Source: Stomorhina lunata
Lineage: Eukaryota > Arthropoda > Insecta > Diptera > Rhiniidae
DNA: 64,000 nucleotides
Assembly (NCBI GenBank): GCA_933228675.1
Contig: OW121741.1
Span: 35,407,952-35,471,951 of the forward strand
Direction of reading: 5' to 3'
Below, one piece after another: positions 32,387-46,029 of this stretch. The notes under the pieces were generated by a model. The model worked only from the letters and a program-made list of their open reading frames with translations, did not search any database and was not told the DNA's origin. A program made the position numbers and the translations under genes. Every line of letters starts with the position of its first letter. The first letter of the stretch is position 1.

Positions 32387-33333
32387 AACAGACTTAAGAG
32401 AGATATCAGTTTATTATGAAAAAATTGAGTTTTAAAAATTTTGTTAACAACAATTTAAAATTTAAAACACAAAATCATCCAACCTTAAAGTAACTTCCTA
32501 TTAACTACAATTTTGTTTTCGTGTTAACAAAAACTAATCAGAACTTTTACTATTTCAAAGTTTTAGCTATCATAAAAAATTATATTTTTCAAAAACCTTT
32601 TAACTCGTCATAAAATAAACTAACTTTTTTCGCGACACCATAAAACAAAACATTTCTTTTAAATAAAATAAATAAATAAATATTTTATTAGACGCGGTCA
32701 CAGTTAATCATTCTTAACTCAAGCATTTCAATTTAAAAATTTAATATTTGTATGAGATCTGTTTGTTTTTCAGGTTTGCATAAATTTATTGTATTTATTT
32801 ACCAAAACCATTGAAATCTTCAAAGTCTGAGCTTTTGTTTTTAATTAATTTTAAACATAAATTATAAATTCTTTAGCGGAATAAATTAATTATACAAATC
32901 GTGACCGAGAGAAATTGATTTGCCTAATTAATGATAGAACCTTTTTAGAAATTTAAATCGCCCATAAGTTTCAAGTCTTGGCCTCGTTCTAGTTCCTTTA
33001 CCTTCCTCGCCTAAAAAGACTTAAAACTTGAACTTGACTTGAAACTTGATGTGAGTAAAAGTAGACTTAGTGATAGTCGTTAGTCGGTTTTGAAGTGAAT
33101 TTGTGAATAAGTTTAATTTAACGAATTTTCAAACCCGTTATAAGCTAAAAGAGTATCTTTTTCCGTATTTAGGAACAGTGCACGGTGGTAAAATACGGCC
33201 AAAAATCAATAACCTGTTTATTTCTTCATATTTTTGACTGAAACATACTGAGCTGACAAATTATGGTCCTTTCTTTATATTGTATAAATTACATTGCTCT
33301 GCAAAAATTCATTTTTGTCTTTTCTTTTAATAA
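32387..33333. other. No recognisable feature
   Basis: About 950 bp of AT-rich unique-looking DNA. No frame, RNA or repeat supported. Confidence 0.35.
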
Positions 33334-35497
33334 AAGTATGCGGACTACGATCCCATCAAATTGCTACAATCCCATCAAATTGCCACAGATTACTCGCGAC
33401 GAATAGCTCAATTACTCGGAGAAAATATTTCAACTCCCAACGACATCAGCGCTCTATGGCAACTTATTGCCAGCTCTATGAAAACTGCTGCAAAAGCTGT
33501 ATTGGGGTTCTAGAGCCCTCTTCAAAAAAACTCTTGATATGACGAGGAGTGCCGCGATGCCACTGCGGCGAAAAATGCAGCCTACAGGGCAACCCTGCAG
33601 TCAGTAGTTACTCGTCGAACTTTAGAGAGATATAGAGAAAGAAAGAGGGAAGAGAAACGCCTATTCCGAAGTAAAAAGAGAGAAATGGAAAGACGTGTGT
33701 TCGAGGAGATTGAGTTATATAAGAGTCGTAATGAAGTGCGTAAATTTTATCAAAAAGTTAAACACCAAACGGATGGTTTTAGCAATTGTATTCTCTCCTG
33801 CAAAGACGACCAAGGAAACCTGGTAACGGATGCTGAAACCGTAAAAAGCTGTGAAAAGAGCACTTTTTCAAATTGTTGGTATCAAATGAAAGCGACCAAG
33901 ATGACACGCCTGAACAAATCAATGATGATGGCGTTATATGTCCACCACCAAACCAAAATGAGATAAGAATCACTATAAATCGACTTAAAAATAACAAAGC
34001 TACGGGTGCCGATGGTCTTCCTGCTGAGCTTTTTAAGGCCGGAGGAGATGAGTTGATAAGGATTATGTCCCAACTTATAGAAGCAATATGGTCAGAAGAA
34101 TTCATGCCAGACGATTGGAATCTTAGTGTCCTTTGTCCTGTGCACAAAAAAGGAGATAAAACTGTGTGTGCAAATTATAGAGGGATATGCCTCCTCTCAA
34201 TTGCATATAAGATTCTATCGACCGTACTGTGCGAAAGACTTAAGCCCAAAATTAACGAAATAATTGGGACGTACCAATGTGGCTTTAGACCAGGTAAATC
34301 AACCATTGACCAGATTTTTACTCTACGTCAGATCCTGGAGAAGACCCAAGAGAAACAAATTGACACGTATCATCTCTTTGTTGACTACAAAGCAGCTTTT
34401 GACAGCCCGATACGGAAGAAGGTGTTTGAAGCAATGTCTGAGTTCGGCATCCCCACGAAGCTAATAAAGTTATGCAGGATGATACAATATCATCTGTTAA
34501 GATAGGTAAGAACCTATCAGAGTCTTTCATAACTAAACGGGGTTTCAGACAAGGTGATAGTCTATCATGTGATCTCTTCAATATTGTGCTAGAGAAAATC
34601 TTACGAGTTGCAGCAGTTAATACAAGTGGAACAATCTTCAATAGAAAACATATGCTACTCGCGTATGCCGATGACATTGATATTATGGGGCGCACTTTAA
34701 GCGAGGTAACTGCCGCCTTTTCCAATATCGAGAAGGAATCAAACAAAATGGGTCTAGCTGTAAATGAATCAAAAACAAAACTGATGGTTTCTTCAGGCAG
34801 ACAGACCACTAGAATTGGATCACATGTGCCCGTAGAAAACTATAGCTTCGAAGTTGTAAAAGAATTTGTATACCTTGGTACCGCTGTGAACATCAACAAT
34901 GATATAAGCTTTGAAATTAAACGTAGAATAATACTTGCCAATAGATGCTATTTTGGCCTAAGCAAACAGCTAAGAAATAAAGTCCTCTCCATTAGAACTA
35001 AAATTACGCTCTATAAAACGCTTATACAACCAGTGTTACTGTATGGTGCAGAATCATGGGTACTTGCACAGGCAGATGAAGCTATCCTTGGAGTGTTTGA
35101 GAGGAAAATCCTACGAAAAATATTTGGACCAGTCTGCGTCAACAATGAGTATCGACATCGAATGAATCATGAGCTGTATGAGTTATACACTGACATAGAC
35201 ATAGTAAAACGCATTAAGCAACAGCGGCTGCGCTGGCTAGGACATGTTGTGCGAATGGATGTAAATACTCCGGCAAGAAAAGTGTTTGATAATGATCCTG
35301 AGGGAACTCGTAGAAGAGGGCGCCCAAAACTTCGATGGAAAGACCAAGTAGAAGAAAATCTTTCAAAACTTGGCATAAGAAATTGGAGAATATGCGCACA
35401 AGATAGAAGCGCATGGAATTCTAAAATATGCTCGGCCTTTGACCTAAACAGGTTGTTACAATAGGCCATTTCAGAAAGTAAGTAAGTATGCGGACTA
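33334..35497 (+). mobile_element. 5'-truncated LINE insertion with 14-bp target duplication
   Basis: Identical 14-mers aagtatgcggacta at 33334-33347 and 35484-35497 flank a 2.14-kb insert. The insert begins mid-element and ends with a short tetranucleotide tail, gaaagtaagt. This is the expected result of target-primed reverse transcription. Confidence 0.85.
33348..35464 (+). pseudogene. LINE reverse transcriptase (EN-RT linker to C-terminus), few lesions
   Basis: Starts in the linker (YDPIKLLQSHQIATDYSRRI, then LGENISTPNDISALWQLIAS), with stops at about 33510-33540. RT: NNKATGADGLPAELFKAGGD, PVHKKGDKTVCANYRGICLL, YQCGFRPGKSTIDQIFTLRQ, LFVDYKAAFDSP, a frameshift at about 34480, then GFRQGDSLSCDLFNI and the active site LLAYADDIDIMG. 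C-terminus: ILLYGAESWVLAQADE-type YGAESW, then RLRWLGHVVRMD and GTRRRGRPKLRWKDQVEENL, stop at 35464. The endonuclease is absent through truncation. Lesions: shifts at about 33850 and 34480 plus two stops. It belongs to a different lineage from families J and R; clade not assigned. Confidence 0.85.
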
Positions 35498-36398
35498 TAT
35501 GGATTTTGATGCGCTAAACTCAGATCCGTTGTCGGTTTTTTTCCATCAGATCTGGATTTTTTTATGCGCGTGGCAAATTTTTCCCCTTAAATTAGTCAGG
35601 TATGGAGACCTATTTCGTCCTAACTCGAGAACCATAAAAATCGGTTTAAAAATGTGAATTTTACTACCAATTTACCGCAGGTACCCAATATATTTTATAA
35701 AAAAAATACCGTTGTATTTTAGCTTCATTACCTAATGAAATCTTATGGTCATATGTAAGGTTGGTTGCATTGCAATATTAATAATTTTGAAAAATATTTA
35801 ATTAATTTAATTTATGTACATGCCTTTTGTCTATCTTATTATATATAGTTTGTATAATTTGGATGAGAAGTTTGAGAGATATATTAAAATTTCTGGAAAA
35901 AATTGTGCATTAGTCAAGATTTATTATTATATAAAAAAAAAATAACAAAAAGCTTAATATGTTGAAAATTCATGAGAAAATGTTCAAGACTGTGATTTTT
36001 ATGTTCTTTCTGCATTTTCGATTTGTTCATTGTAATGTGGCCACCACCTGTGTAAATGTATTGCTTACATAATTTCCTTAAAACCAAAGTATTGTTCCAT
36101 TTTTCTCAATCTTATTGTAAAAATTTAACTCAAGAACGTGTTGGCTAACAAACTTATTTGAACTCATTGTATAATTTGTTATCCTAAATTGGTTTTTTGG
36201 TGGTAACTAAAGTAAATTTTAGTCTAATCATTTAATAAATACTGCTTAAGATTAAATTCAAGTATTTTATGGACCTTTTTCTTACTATATTGCACCCTGG
36301 TGTAATTAAAAATGTTTAAAATATGTAAAAAGATGAAGTTAGTAAAATGATTCTGGTAAATAGGCCGGCAAGAGAATGCAGCTGAAATTCGAAATATA
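35498..36398. other. No recognisable feature
   Basis: About 900 bp of AT-rich DNA. No frame, RNA or repeat supported. Confidence 0.35.
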
Positions 36399-36400
36399 TA

Positions 36401-37698
36401 CGAGGGCGGTTCGGAAACTCCTTAGCCTAGCACAAAAAAGGGTGGTACAAACAGAAAAAAGTTAAGTGTTTTGGAAACTTCCATCTTTGCTATAAACACA
36501 TGTTAAATTTTGTTTCGATCTGGTAACTCCTTCATATAGAAACAGGTGTTCACAAAAGACGCATCCGCTATTTTTTTGCAATGGAAAAATTAGAAGTACG
36601 TGGTGTCATTAAATATTTACATAAAAAAGGTTTACCGGGACAAGAAATTCATAATGATATGGTGAATGTGTAGGTGAAAGTGCTCCTTCAACAGTAAAAA
36701 ATTGGGTTGATGAATTTAAACTGGTCGTACAAGCATTGAAGATGAACCACGTAGTGGACGTCCAAAAACAGCAACAACAGAAATTGTAGCCAAAGTGCAT
36801 GATATGGTATTAAATGATCGACGAATAAAAGTGCGTGAAATAGCTAATATCATGGGCATCTCAAATGATCGAGTCCATTTCATTTTGCATGAAGAACTAA
36901 GTACAAATGAAAAAGCTTTCTGCAAGATGGGTGGGTGCCGCATTTGCTAACAATCGACCAAAAACGCATAAGAATGAACATTTCTCAAGCTGGTTTGGAT
37001 CGTTTTAAGCGAAATAAAATGGATTTTGAGCGTCGTTTCATAACTGTTGATGAGACATGGATCCACCACTAAACTCCAGAGACAAAGGAACGATCCAAAC
37101 AATAGACTGAAGCTGGAGGAAGTGCCCCAAAGAAGGCAAAAGCAATTCAATCGGCTGGTAAGGTTATGGCAACGGTTTTTTGGGACTTCAAAGGTATTTT
37201 ATTGATTGGCTATCTGCAAAAGGTTAAAACAATAAATTCAGAGTACTAAATATTGCAACCTTTTGAATCAATTAAATGTACAAATTCGAGAAAAACGTCC
37301 TGGCTGACAATACAAAAAAATAATTTTTCATCAAGAGAACGCACCAGCGCACAAGAGTGTTTTAACGATGGCAAAAATTAACGAAGTAAAGTACGAGTTG
37401 CTTGACCACCCACCTTATTCTCCTGATTTAGCTCCCAGTGACTTATACCTCTTCCCAAATCTAAAAAAAATTCCTTGCTGGCAAGCGTTTTACCTCAAAT
37501 GAAGATGCAATTACAGCTGTAAACCACTATTTTGAAGACCTTGAGGAAAACTATTTTAATCAAGGGATAGAATTGCTAGAAAAGCGTTGGACTAAGTGTA
37601 TTAAAGTTTCAGGAGACTTTATTGAAAAATAAAAATATTTTTGAAAAACTAACTATTCTCTTTCATTGGTAGGCTAAGAAGTTTCCGAACCGCCCTCG
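36401..37698 (+). mobile_element. Mariner element with both inverted ends (1,298 bp)
   Basis: Left end cgagggcggttcggaaactc (36401) and right end agtttccgaaccgccctcg (to 37698), each bordered by TA. The size is normal for mariner. Transposase inside is dead. Confidence 0.92.
36581..37632 (+). pseudogene. DD34D mariner transposase, broken
   Basis: Starts MEKLEVRGVIKYLHKKGLPG, then shifts. Helix-turn-helix and linker: VNWVDEFK-like WVDEFK, GRTSIEDEPRSGRPKTATTE, KVREIANIMGISNDRVHFIL, HEELSTNEK. The later part is readable across shifts: VDETWIHH, TEAGGSAPKKAKAIQSAGKV, MATVFWDFKGILLIGYL, then HQENAPAHKSVLTMAKINE, HPPYSPDLAPSDLYLFPNLK and GKRFTSNEDAITAVNHYFED, ending KVSGDFIEK. The middle catalytic Asp (HQDNAPAH in relatives) is Glu here. 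About six frame breaks. Family assignment follows from the YSPDLAPSD motif. Confidence 0.88.
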
Positions 37699-38031
37699 TA
37701 CTGCTAGTACTTAACAGTAGAAGATCCAATTTATGTGTAACCTCTTTTAGCTCCTTTTTCTTAGAAATGACCTTTCAAAATTTAGATTTTTATGATTTTC
37801 ACTAGTTATTTAACTATCTCAAATTTACTTAAATTTTCGAAAAAACCAAACTACAGAAATTTCCAAAAACTGCACAAAATGATTCACTAATAACAATTTT
37901 TAAAAAGTGCTTAAAAATTAAGAACAAAAACTTTAGTGGAGAAATTATATCTGCTTTTATTTAAATGTATATAAAAATCAATTTTTTTAGTTTTAACATT
38001 GTAGGCAAAAAAGTATAGACATTGAACTAGT
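37699..38031. other. No recognisable feature
   Basis: AT-rich spacer between the mariner and family A. Confidence 0.35.
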
Positions 38032-38849
38032 AAAAACAAGTAAGAAAGCGCTATAGTCGGTCGGTATGGTCGGTCAAGCCGACCATACCATACCACTAAG
38101 GTCAAAGGTGTTATTTTATAATTGTATAAAGACAAATATTTGCTAAATTTTGCCATCATACAAACTTTTTCTCAAAACTTATATATTCAACCTGTTTCCG
38201 TCATTTGGACTTATATGAGAGCTAGGGTCAAATATGGACCGATTATCTCGAAATTTGGCAAATTGATTAACGTTGTTACAAAAATTATGTATGCAAAAAA
38301 TAAACTCAAAATTTTCATTATCTTTAGATTTACGAGCGTTTTAGTGATTTTTTGTCTCATTTAGTGCGTTTTTAAAGAAGAGTTTGTATGGGAGCTATGG
38401 TCAAATGTGGACCGATTTTAACGAAATTTGGTACAGTGATTTAAGTTTACATAGGCAGTATTTGTTTTTAAGTTCATGAAAAAATATTGATATTTGTGGC
38501 CAATAAAGCAATTCCGGGAAGTGGGACCTATGGGAGGTACCAAAAATAATGGACCGATTTTAACCAATTTCAATAGCCGTGGTCCCATTATCAAAAAAAT
38601 TATCTGTGCCAAATTTCATCAAATTATCTTTAGAATTGCGACCTGTAGTTTTATCACAAGGTTTACATGGGGGTCCAGCCAGCCAGCCAGACGGACGGAC
38701 GGATGGACATCGCTAAATCGACTCAGAAAGTGATTCTAAGTCTATTGGTATACTAAAAGGTGGGTCTAAGACAAATATTTCTATGCGTTACAAACATCAG
38801 CACAAACTTATAATACCCTTTCCACCTATGGTGGTGAAGGGTATAAAAA
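38032..38849 (+). mobile_element. Family A dispersed repeat (copy A4), complete
   Basis: aacaagtaagaaagcgctat start, 5' hairpin region with a small extra ggtcggtatggtcgg duplication, family modules, ccagccagacggacggacgg, and a hairpin end ataccctttccacctatggt, ggtgaagggtataaaaa. Confidence 0.85.
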
Positions 38850-40030
38850 CGAATCAGTTATCCGATAGTCAAAGATGAAGTTAAATTGGATACTTTAGAG
38901 TGATGGCTATAAACTATCGTCAACATTTAATCAAAATTGTAAAATTTAGAAAAATCATTTTTGGCGGCTTTATACCACCGTGCAGTGGTTTGATATCTGC
39001 TTTTTTGCTACTTAACTAGTACCCCTCGTATACCACATAGGAATTTGCATGAGATTTTCCCTTTTTTAGTATTAAAATTTATACAGATTTGATCCAAATT
39101 TGAAACTAAAACCCTCAAACATAATTTTATTTAACTTTATAATTAATAAATATTTAGTATGAAGTGGTTATAAAACGTATTTCAATTTAACTAAACAATT
39201 AGCACTTTTTAGCTATTCAGGAAACTTTTGACTCAAACCGACTACGATATTCATTTTTAATATTTCTATAAGATAATCTAGTCTAAAAATCTTTTTAACA
39301 TTGTTTTGCTTTAATGAATTCCCAAGAATATTAGATGAGTAGTAGAAAAAAATTGAATAATAAATATTATTTATGGCCAGCTAATAAATACAAAAAAAAA
39401 TTGAAATTCACAGCAAAACACTGTTTCCTGTAACTTAAAAGTCAAAGTAATTATTAAGTTTTAAGCAAAAAAAATCTAAATCTAAAAATAATGTGAGTGA
39501 ATAATTAAAACTGAATTCTGAATTAACATCAAAGTACAGAATTGAAAACTTATTTTTAAAATTCTTGAAAATTGTTTTAAATTTAAGTTTCCTGGTTACA
39601 TTTCTTTCAAGCAATTAAAAACATCGTTAAATTTCGAATTAATTTTTTAAAACAGCTGTTGAAATGCTTTGTTTACATTAAAAATGACTAAGTGTCAAAG
39701 TGACATTTTAATTTGAAGCTTTTCGTTTTGTCAAATGTCAAAACGTTTGAGTTTTAGAATAAATAACATTAACTTAATGTCAGTACTAATGGGCCTATCA
39801 ATAGAGATTTATGAATTTTGACGGATGACAACTGTCATTAAGCTATCTGTCAAATTAGTTATTTCATCATGAAGGTATATCGAAATTAACAACAAATAGT
39901 ACAAAAAATAGTGTTTTGTTAAAAAAGGTCTTCTGTCCGGGCTACGTACCCCGCGAAAATTATGGGGTCATTCTGAACTCAAAACCGTTCTGGAGCCTAA
40001 ACACTCTAGAGTGTCTAAAGCGCTCTACTC
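38850..40030. other. No recognisable gene
   Basis: About 1.2 kb of AT-rich DNA. 39690-39860 has several tgtcaaa/tgacattt words, and 39945-40030 is less AT-rich (ggtcttctgtccgggctacg). Neither is assignable. Confidence 0.35.
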
Positions 40031-40294
40031 ATGCAGAAGAGCCCTTGGGAATAACGGGCTTCCATTTCGTGGTTTCAAAAGTATAAGACTGAAATCCAAC
40101 ATCTGTCAAACTAAGAACCAATTTTTTTTTTCTTTTCAGTTAAAAGTCTGACATTGACGAAAATGCAGAAGAGCCCTTGGGAATAACGGGTTTTCCATTT
40201 CGTGGTTTCAAAAGTATAAGACTGAAATCCAACATCTGTCAAACTTAGTTGTTAAATAATTTTGTTTCTTTTTAGTTGAAAGTCTGACATTGAC
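40031..40294 (+). repeat. Tandem duplication (132 bp) of a mariner 5' end plus flank
   Basis: Units starting atgcagaagagcccttggga at 40031 and 40163 both contain the mariner left end (ccatttcgtggtttcaaaag) and the leader up to tgacattgacgaaaatgc. The duplication therefore includes about 20 bp of flanking DNA plus the TIR and leader of the DD41D element. Confidence 0.85.
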
Positions 40295-41489
40295 GAAAAT
40301 GCATCGCTTAAGTATCACACAACGCATAAAAATGATCAAAACATACTACAAAAATGGTGATTCTGCAACAACCACATATCGTGCTTTAAGAGGAGATTAT
40401 GGTCTACTTAATCGTCCAACTACGAAAGCAATTGGCAAAATTGTGAATAAATTTGAAGAGACTGGAGCGGTTACAAATATTGTAAGGCCTGTGCATCATT
40501 GTTACGCTCGTTCCGCTGAAAATATCGCTGCTGTAAGTAAAAGTGTTGCCGAAGACCCGAGTGTGTCGATTCCTCGTCGTTCTCAGGAATTAGGACTATC
40601 TTACGGCACATTTTGGATTTAGATCTACACCTACATTCATATAAAGTCCAGCTCACACAGCAACTGAAGCCAGCTGACCATTCACAACATCGTAGATACG
40701 TGGAATGGGTGCTTGAATAGCAGGCGCTGGACGGCGATTTTTCGAAAAAAAATTTCTTCAGCTTTGAAGCACATTTCTCCCTCGGTGGATATGTTTATAA
40801 ACAAAATTGTCGTATTTGGGGTTCTGAGAATTCTCAAGTAATAGAAGAGAGGCCATTATATCCAGAAAAAGTCACTGTTTGATCCGGTCTTTATTACGAA
40901 GGTGTGATTGGGCCTTACTTCTTCGAAAACGACGATGGAACGACTGTCACCGTGAATTATCGCTGCTATAAGTGAAAATTTTGCCGAAGACCCGAATGTT
41001 TCGATTCCGTGAATTCGGAGCGTTATGGAGAATATGTGGTTTCAACAAGACGGTGCCACACGCTACACAACTCGAGCAAATATGGCTTTATTGCAAGAGC
41101 CATTTCCTGGCCGCGTAATTTCTAGTCGTGGTGATATCAACTGGGCACCAAGATCATGCGATTTGATACCATTAGACTTTTTTTGTGGAGCTACGCGAAA
41201 GACCGTGTTTATGCAGATAAACCTTTAACTCTTGAGCACTTAAAAACCAACATTCGTCAATGTTATGGCTGAAATACCGCCCAATATGTGTCAAAAAGTG
41301 GTTGAAAATTACCTCAAAAGAATCAATGCTTGCAACATTTCGCGTGGGGGTCATTTAAATGATGTAGTATTCCACACATAATGTCAACGTTTAAACTTTA
41401 TAATAGAAAAGAAATATGTATCATGAAAAAAAAATATTTCAAAATAAAAATAGTTCACTTTTGAAACCGCAAAATGTATAACCCGATAT
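40185..41489 (+). pseudogene. DD41D mariner element and transposase, broken
   Basis: Ends acgggttttccatttcgtgg and ccgcaaaatgtataacccg are inverted. ATG at 40299: MHRLSITQRIKMIKTYYKNG, then RPTTKAIGKIVNKFEETGAV and SIPRRSQELGLSYGTF, stop at about 40620. Continues in other frames: YKVQLTQQLKPADHSQHRRY, GGYVYKQNCRIWGSENSQ, GVIGPYFFENDDGTTVTVN, MWFQQDGATRYTTRANMALL, VISSRGDINWAPRSCDLIPL. Same lineage as the copy at 17.8 kb, distinct in its ends from the copy at 53.8 kb. About five lesions. Confidence 0.85.
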
Positions 41490-41743
41490 CTAATTTGCGA
41501 GACAAAATAAGTACAATTTATAAAGTCATTACAAATATAAACATAAAGCGAAGATTATCATCTGAACATATAGGAAGCGCTTAATGAAAGACCCTTTAAA
41601 CTGATGTTTTTTATACCCACCATCAAAAAGAATGGGGGGTATATTTAGATTGTCTTTCCGTTTGTAATTTCCTTAATATTAGCTCAAAAACCAAAATATA
41701 TTCTGAATCCTTATGAAATTCTAAGACGATTGAACGATGTCCA

Positions 41744-41972
<229 letters not shown>

Positions 41973-42606
41973 TGTCGGCACGATAAAACCTTAACAAAAG
42001 GATATAGGTCACTGAAATTTGGCACTAATATTCTTCATTTCTTTGAAAATTGGTATTGAAATCGGGCAAAATCGACTCACATTTGACCATAGCTCCCGTA
42101 TAACCTCGTCTAGGCTAATCGCTTATTTGCTAATAAATGACAAATTAAAATAGCTATGATGACAAAATTTGATATCTTGAAGTTTTACATAAGCACTGGG
42201 CAGCATATAAAATTTCATTGAAATCGGTTCACATTTAACCATCGCTCCCATGCAAAAAACATACGGGAATAGCCTAAATTCCACCTGAAATACACTTAAA
42301 TGCCAATAAATGATAAACTATAATAGCTTTGGCCACTTAATTTAGCACTAGGAAGTGTTATGTGAATACCAGCCAGTGTGCAAAATTTTGTCACAATCGT
42401 TCACCATTTGACCATAGCTCCCATATAAAAAAACTTACGGAAACACAAAAATACAAAAAGAAAAGGGGGTTTATGTCCGTCTGTCCGTCAGATAAAGGTG
42501 CGATAGCTTCTTAACTACATGAGCTAGAGCGACAAAATTTTACAAAAGTATTTCTGATATGTAACAAAAGTTGTGTACTGAAAATGGGCGAAATCGGTTC
42601 ACATTT

Positions 42607-43505
42607 AGTTAGAGCTCCCATATAACCCCGCCCCGGGAAACACATGAATGCTGATAAATTGTATACAATTGTAATAGCTATGACGACTAAATTTAGAATA
42701 GAGAAGTTTTATGCAACTATTGGTCAGTATATCAAATTTTATAGGAATCGGTCCATATTTGACTACAACTTTCATATAAAAAACACTCCCGGAAACCAAA
42801 AAAAAAATGTAGCAATGGCCAGTTAAAAGCTATGAAATTAGAAACCATGAGAGCTATGGCCACTAAATTTTGCAAAAACAAGCTTTATGTAAATACCAGC
42901 CAGTGTGTTAGAGCTCCCAGGTAACCCCGCCCCGGGAAACACATGAATGCTGATAAACTGAATACAATTGTAATAGCTATGACGACTAAATTTAGAATAG
43001 AGAAGTTTTATGCAACTATTGGTCAGTATATCAAATTTTATAGGAATCGGTCCATATTTGACTACAACTTTCATATAAAAAACACTCCCGGAAACCAAAA
43101 AAAAAAAATTAGCAATGGCCAGTTAAAAGCTATGAAATTAGAAACCATGAGAGCTATGGCCACTAAATTTTGCAAAAACAAGCTTTATGTAAATACCAGC
43201 CAGTGTGTTAGAGCTCCCAGGTAACCCCGCCCCGGGAAACACATGAATGCTGATAAACTGAATACAATTGTAATAGCTATGACGACTAAATTTAGAATAG
43301 AGAAGTTTTATGCAACTATTGGTCAGTATATCAAATTTTATAGGAATCGGGCCATATTTGACTATAGCTTTCATTATAAAAATACTCCCGGAAAACAAAA
43401 AAAAAAATGTAGCAAAGGCCAGTTAAAAGCTATTAAATTAGAAACCATGAGAGCTATGGTCACTAAATTTTGTAAAAAAAAAAAACTTTATATAAATACC
43501 GGGCA
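42607..43505. repeat. Three tandem 300-bp blocks within family C
   Basis: Blocks begin at agagctccca(t/g)(a/g)taaccccgccc near 42611, 42910 and 43210. The second and third are almost identical. Copies at 46.3 and 62.7 kb have the block once, so this is a local amplification in C1. Confidence 0.9.
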
Positions 43506-44010
43506 CTGTGTAAAATTTTGTTACAATCGGTCAACATTTGCCTATAATTCTTATATATATATAACATCCCCTTTTTATATCTACAATCAAAAAGATTCGG
43601 AGGTACAAGCAGCATAACAAAACAAAATATATGGACCTGTCGTATTACTATTAACTTCTTTATCCTAATTAAATATTAAGCTAAACGAAAAGTATTTAAC
43701 AACTTATTAATGTAAAGCTACCGGGTATGGATACGATAACGATTTTTTTTTTTTTTTTTTTGAAAGAAAATAAATACTAGGGAAACCACTTGCACACTTT
43801 TGAATGTTGAACTATAAAGCTACTGCAACCAAAGTTATTCCAAATATTTTACCAACAATACCAACTAGCGTAAGAACTTTTTTCGAATTTGGTCCACATT
43901 TTGATTTAGCTGCACCCTCGTAGATATATGAGAGATATTTCTAAATTTAACACAACTTGATGGTGGGTATATAAAATTCGGCACAGCCGAATGTAACATT
44001 CTTATTTGTT

Positions 44011-44924
44011 TCAATTTCAATCATTTTACCGTTATATTTTAATAACTAAATTTTTTTTAAATTTTCATTATTTACTTAAATCCTCGTGTCATCGGCCTCA
44101 TAATGACATTTCCAGTTAACGCCTCTTAATTATAAAAAAAATCCGAGTTATAATTGGAACTAACTTTAATTTACAAATTGTAAATTTTTAACATAAACTT
44201 AAGTTATTAATTATCACCTGTCGTCTTCTTTGTAGACTTCACCAACTAATTATCAGTCATATCGTGCCTGAAAATTGTCAAAAGTTATTGTATTGATAAA
44301 TTTAATTATATAGGAAAAATTTTTTGTGTTCGTAATAATAAATTGCAACAACAAAATATGTAATAAACCAGTTGTAACCAACCTTGCCAGAAGTTACGAA
44401 ACAAATTTTGAATAAATGACCTTTACACTTTAAAGGTTCTTTACGAAATTTTAGTTTTAAATGGTTTTTTTAAATTGAAAACTAGTTTTAAAGAATTTTT
44501 CCATAGAAGGTCTATATAATATGTAAGGTCTTTCCAATTATCGTTAGTGGAGTTTTGTTATCAATATTTTATAGGTTTAATACTCATTAAAGTCCGGTAA
44601 TTTTTATTCGAAAATATTTGTTTTTAATTGTTGAATAAAAGGTCTTAACTAAGTATAGTCCCATTTTCGTTCATAGATCATAAATGTAGATCTAATTTGA
44701 ATCATTGATCTGAAATATAAATTTTATTATAAGTCCAGAAATAGGCATGAAAAATAATCCAGTTCAAAATAAAGTCCAGTTTCAATCAAAGTTCTTTATA
44801 TAGTAACATTTTAAGTATCCGATAGTGAACTTTCAATCGTATTTATTTTTAGTTAACTTTTCGATAAAAGTTAGGTCTCTTAGGGGTTAAATATAACAGC
44901 CAAAATCCAAGATCTGTATATAAC
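44011..44924. other. Spacer between inverted family C copies
   Basis: About 900 bp of AT-rich DNA with no supported frame or RNA. Confidence 0.4.
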
Positions 44925-45322
44925 AACAAGTAAGAGTGATATATTCAGTTGTGCCGAATCTTATATACCCACCATCAAGTTGTGTTAAATTTAGAAACAT
45001 ATCTCCTACATCTCAAGCATACGAGGGTGCAGCAAATTCAAAACATGGACCAAATTCGGAAAAAGTTGTTACGCTAGTTGGTATTATTGGTAAAATATTT
45101 GGAATAACTTCGGTTGCAGTAGCTTTATAGTTCAACATTCAAAAGTATGTAAGTGGTTTCCCTAGTATTTATTTACTTTGAAAAATTTAGTTAGGATAAA
45201 GAAGTTGATAGTAATACGACTGGTCCATATATTTTGTTAGGAGTTCCTAATGCATCTACCATATACAGAATCTTAATATGCTGCTTGTACCTCCGAATCT
45301 TTTTGATTGTAGATATAACAAT

Positions 45323-46017
45323 TAAGAAAGTGCTTTAGTCGGTCAAGCCCGACCATACGATACCCTTCACCACTAAGGTCAAAGGAGTTCTTTATTCTGT
45401 ATAAAGACAAATATTTGCTAAATTATGCCTTCATACAAACAATTTCTCAAAACTTATATATTTAAGCTGTTTCAGTCATTTGGACTTATATGAGAGCTAG
45501 GGTCAAATGTGGACCGATTTAAAATTATGTATGAAAAAAATAAACTTTAAATTCTCATTATCTTTAGATTAACGAGCGTTTTAGTGATTTTTGTCTCATT
45601 TAGTGCGTTTTTAAAGAAAAGTTTGTATGGGAGCTATGGTCAAATGTGTACCGATTTTTGGTACAGTGATTTTAGTTTACATAAGCAGTATTTGGTTTAA
45701 ATTTCATGAAAAAATATTGATATTTGAGGCCAATATATCAATTCCGGGAAGTGGGACCTATAGGAGGTACCATAAATAATGGACCTATTTTGACGAATTT
45801 CAATAGCCATGGTCCCATTATCAAAAAAAATTACCTGTGCCAAATTTCATCAATTTATCTTTAGAATTGCGAAATTTAGTTTGATTACAAGGTTTACATG
45901 GGGGTCCAGCCAGCCAGACAGACATCAGAAAGTGATTATAAGCCTATTGGTATACTAAAAGGCCTATTGGTATACAAACTTATAATATCCTTTCCACCTA
46001 TGGTGGTGAAGGGTATA
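45323..46017 (+). mobile_element. Family A copy (A5) nested inside family C
   Basis: Inserted in the C sequence gattgtagatata / aaaaaggggatgt, which is uninterrupted at 63.07 kb. Begins acaattaagaaagtgcttta and ends ggtggtgaagggtata. About 120 bp shorter than complete copies because of internal deletions. Confidence 0.85.
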
Positions 46018-46029
46018 AAAAAGGGGATG

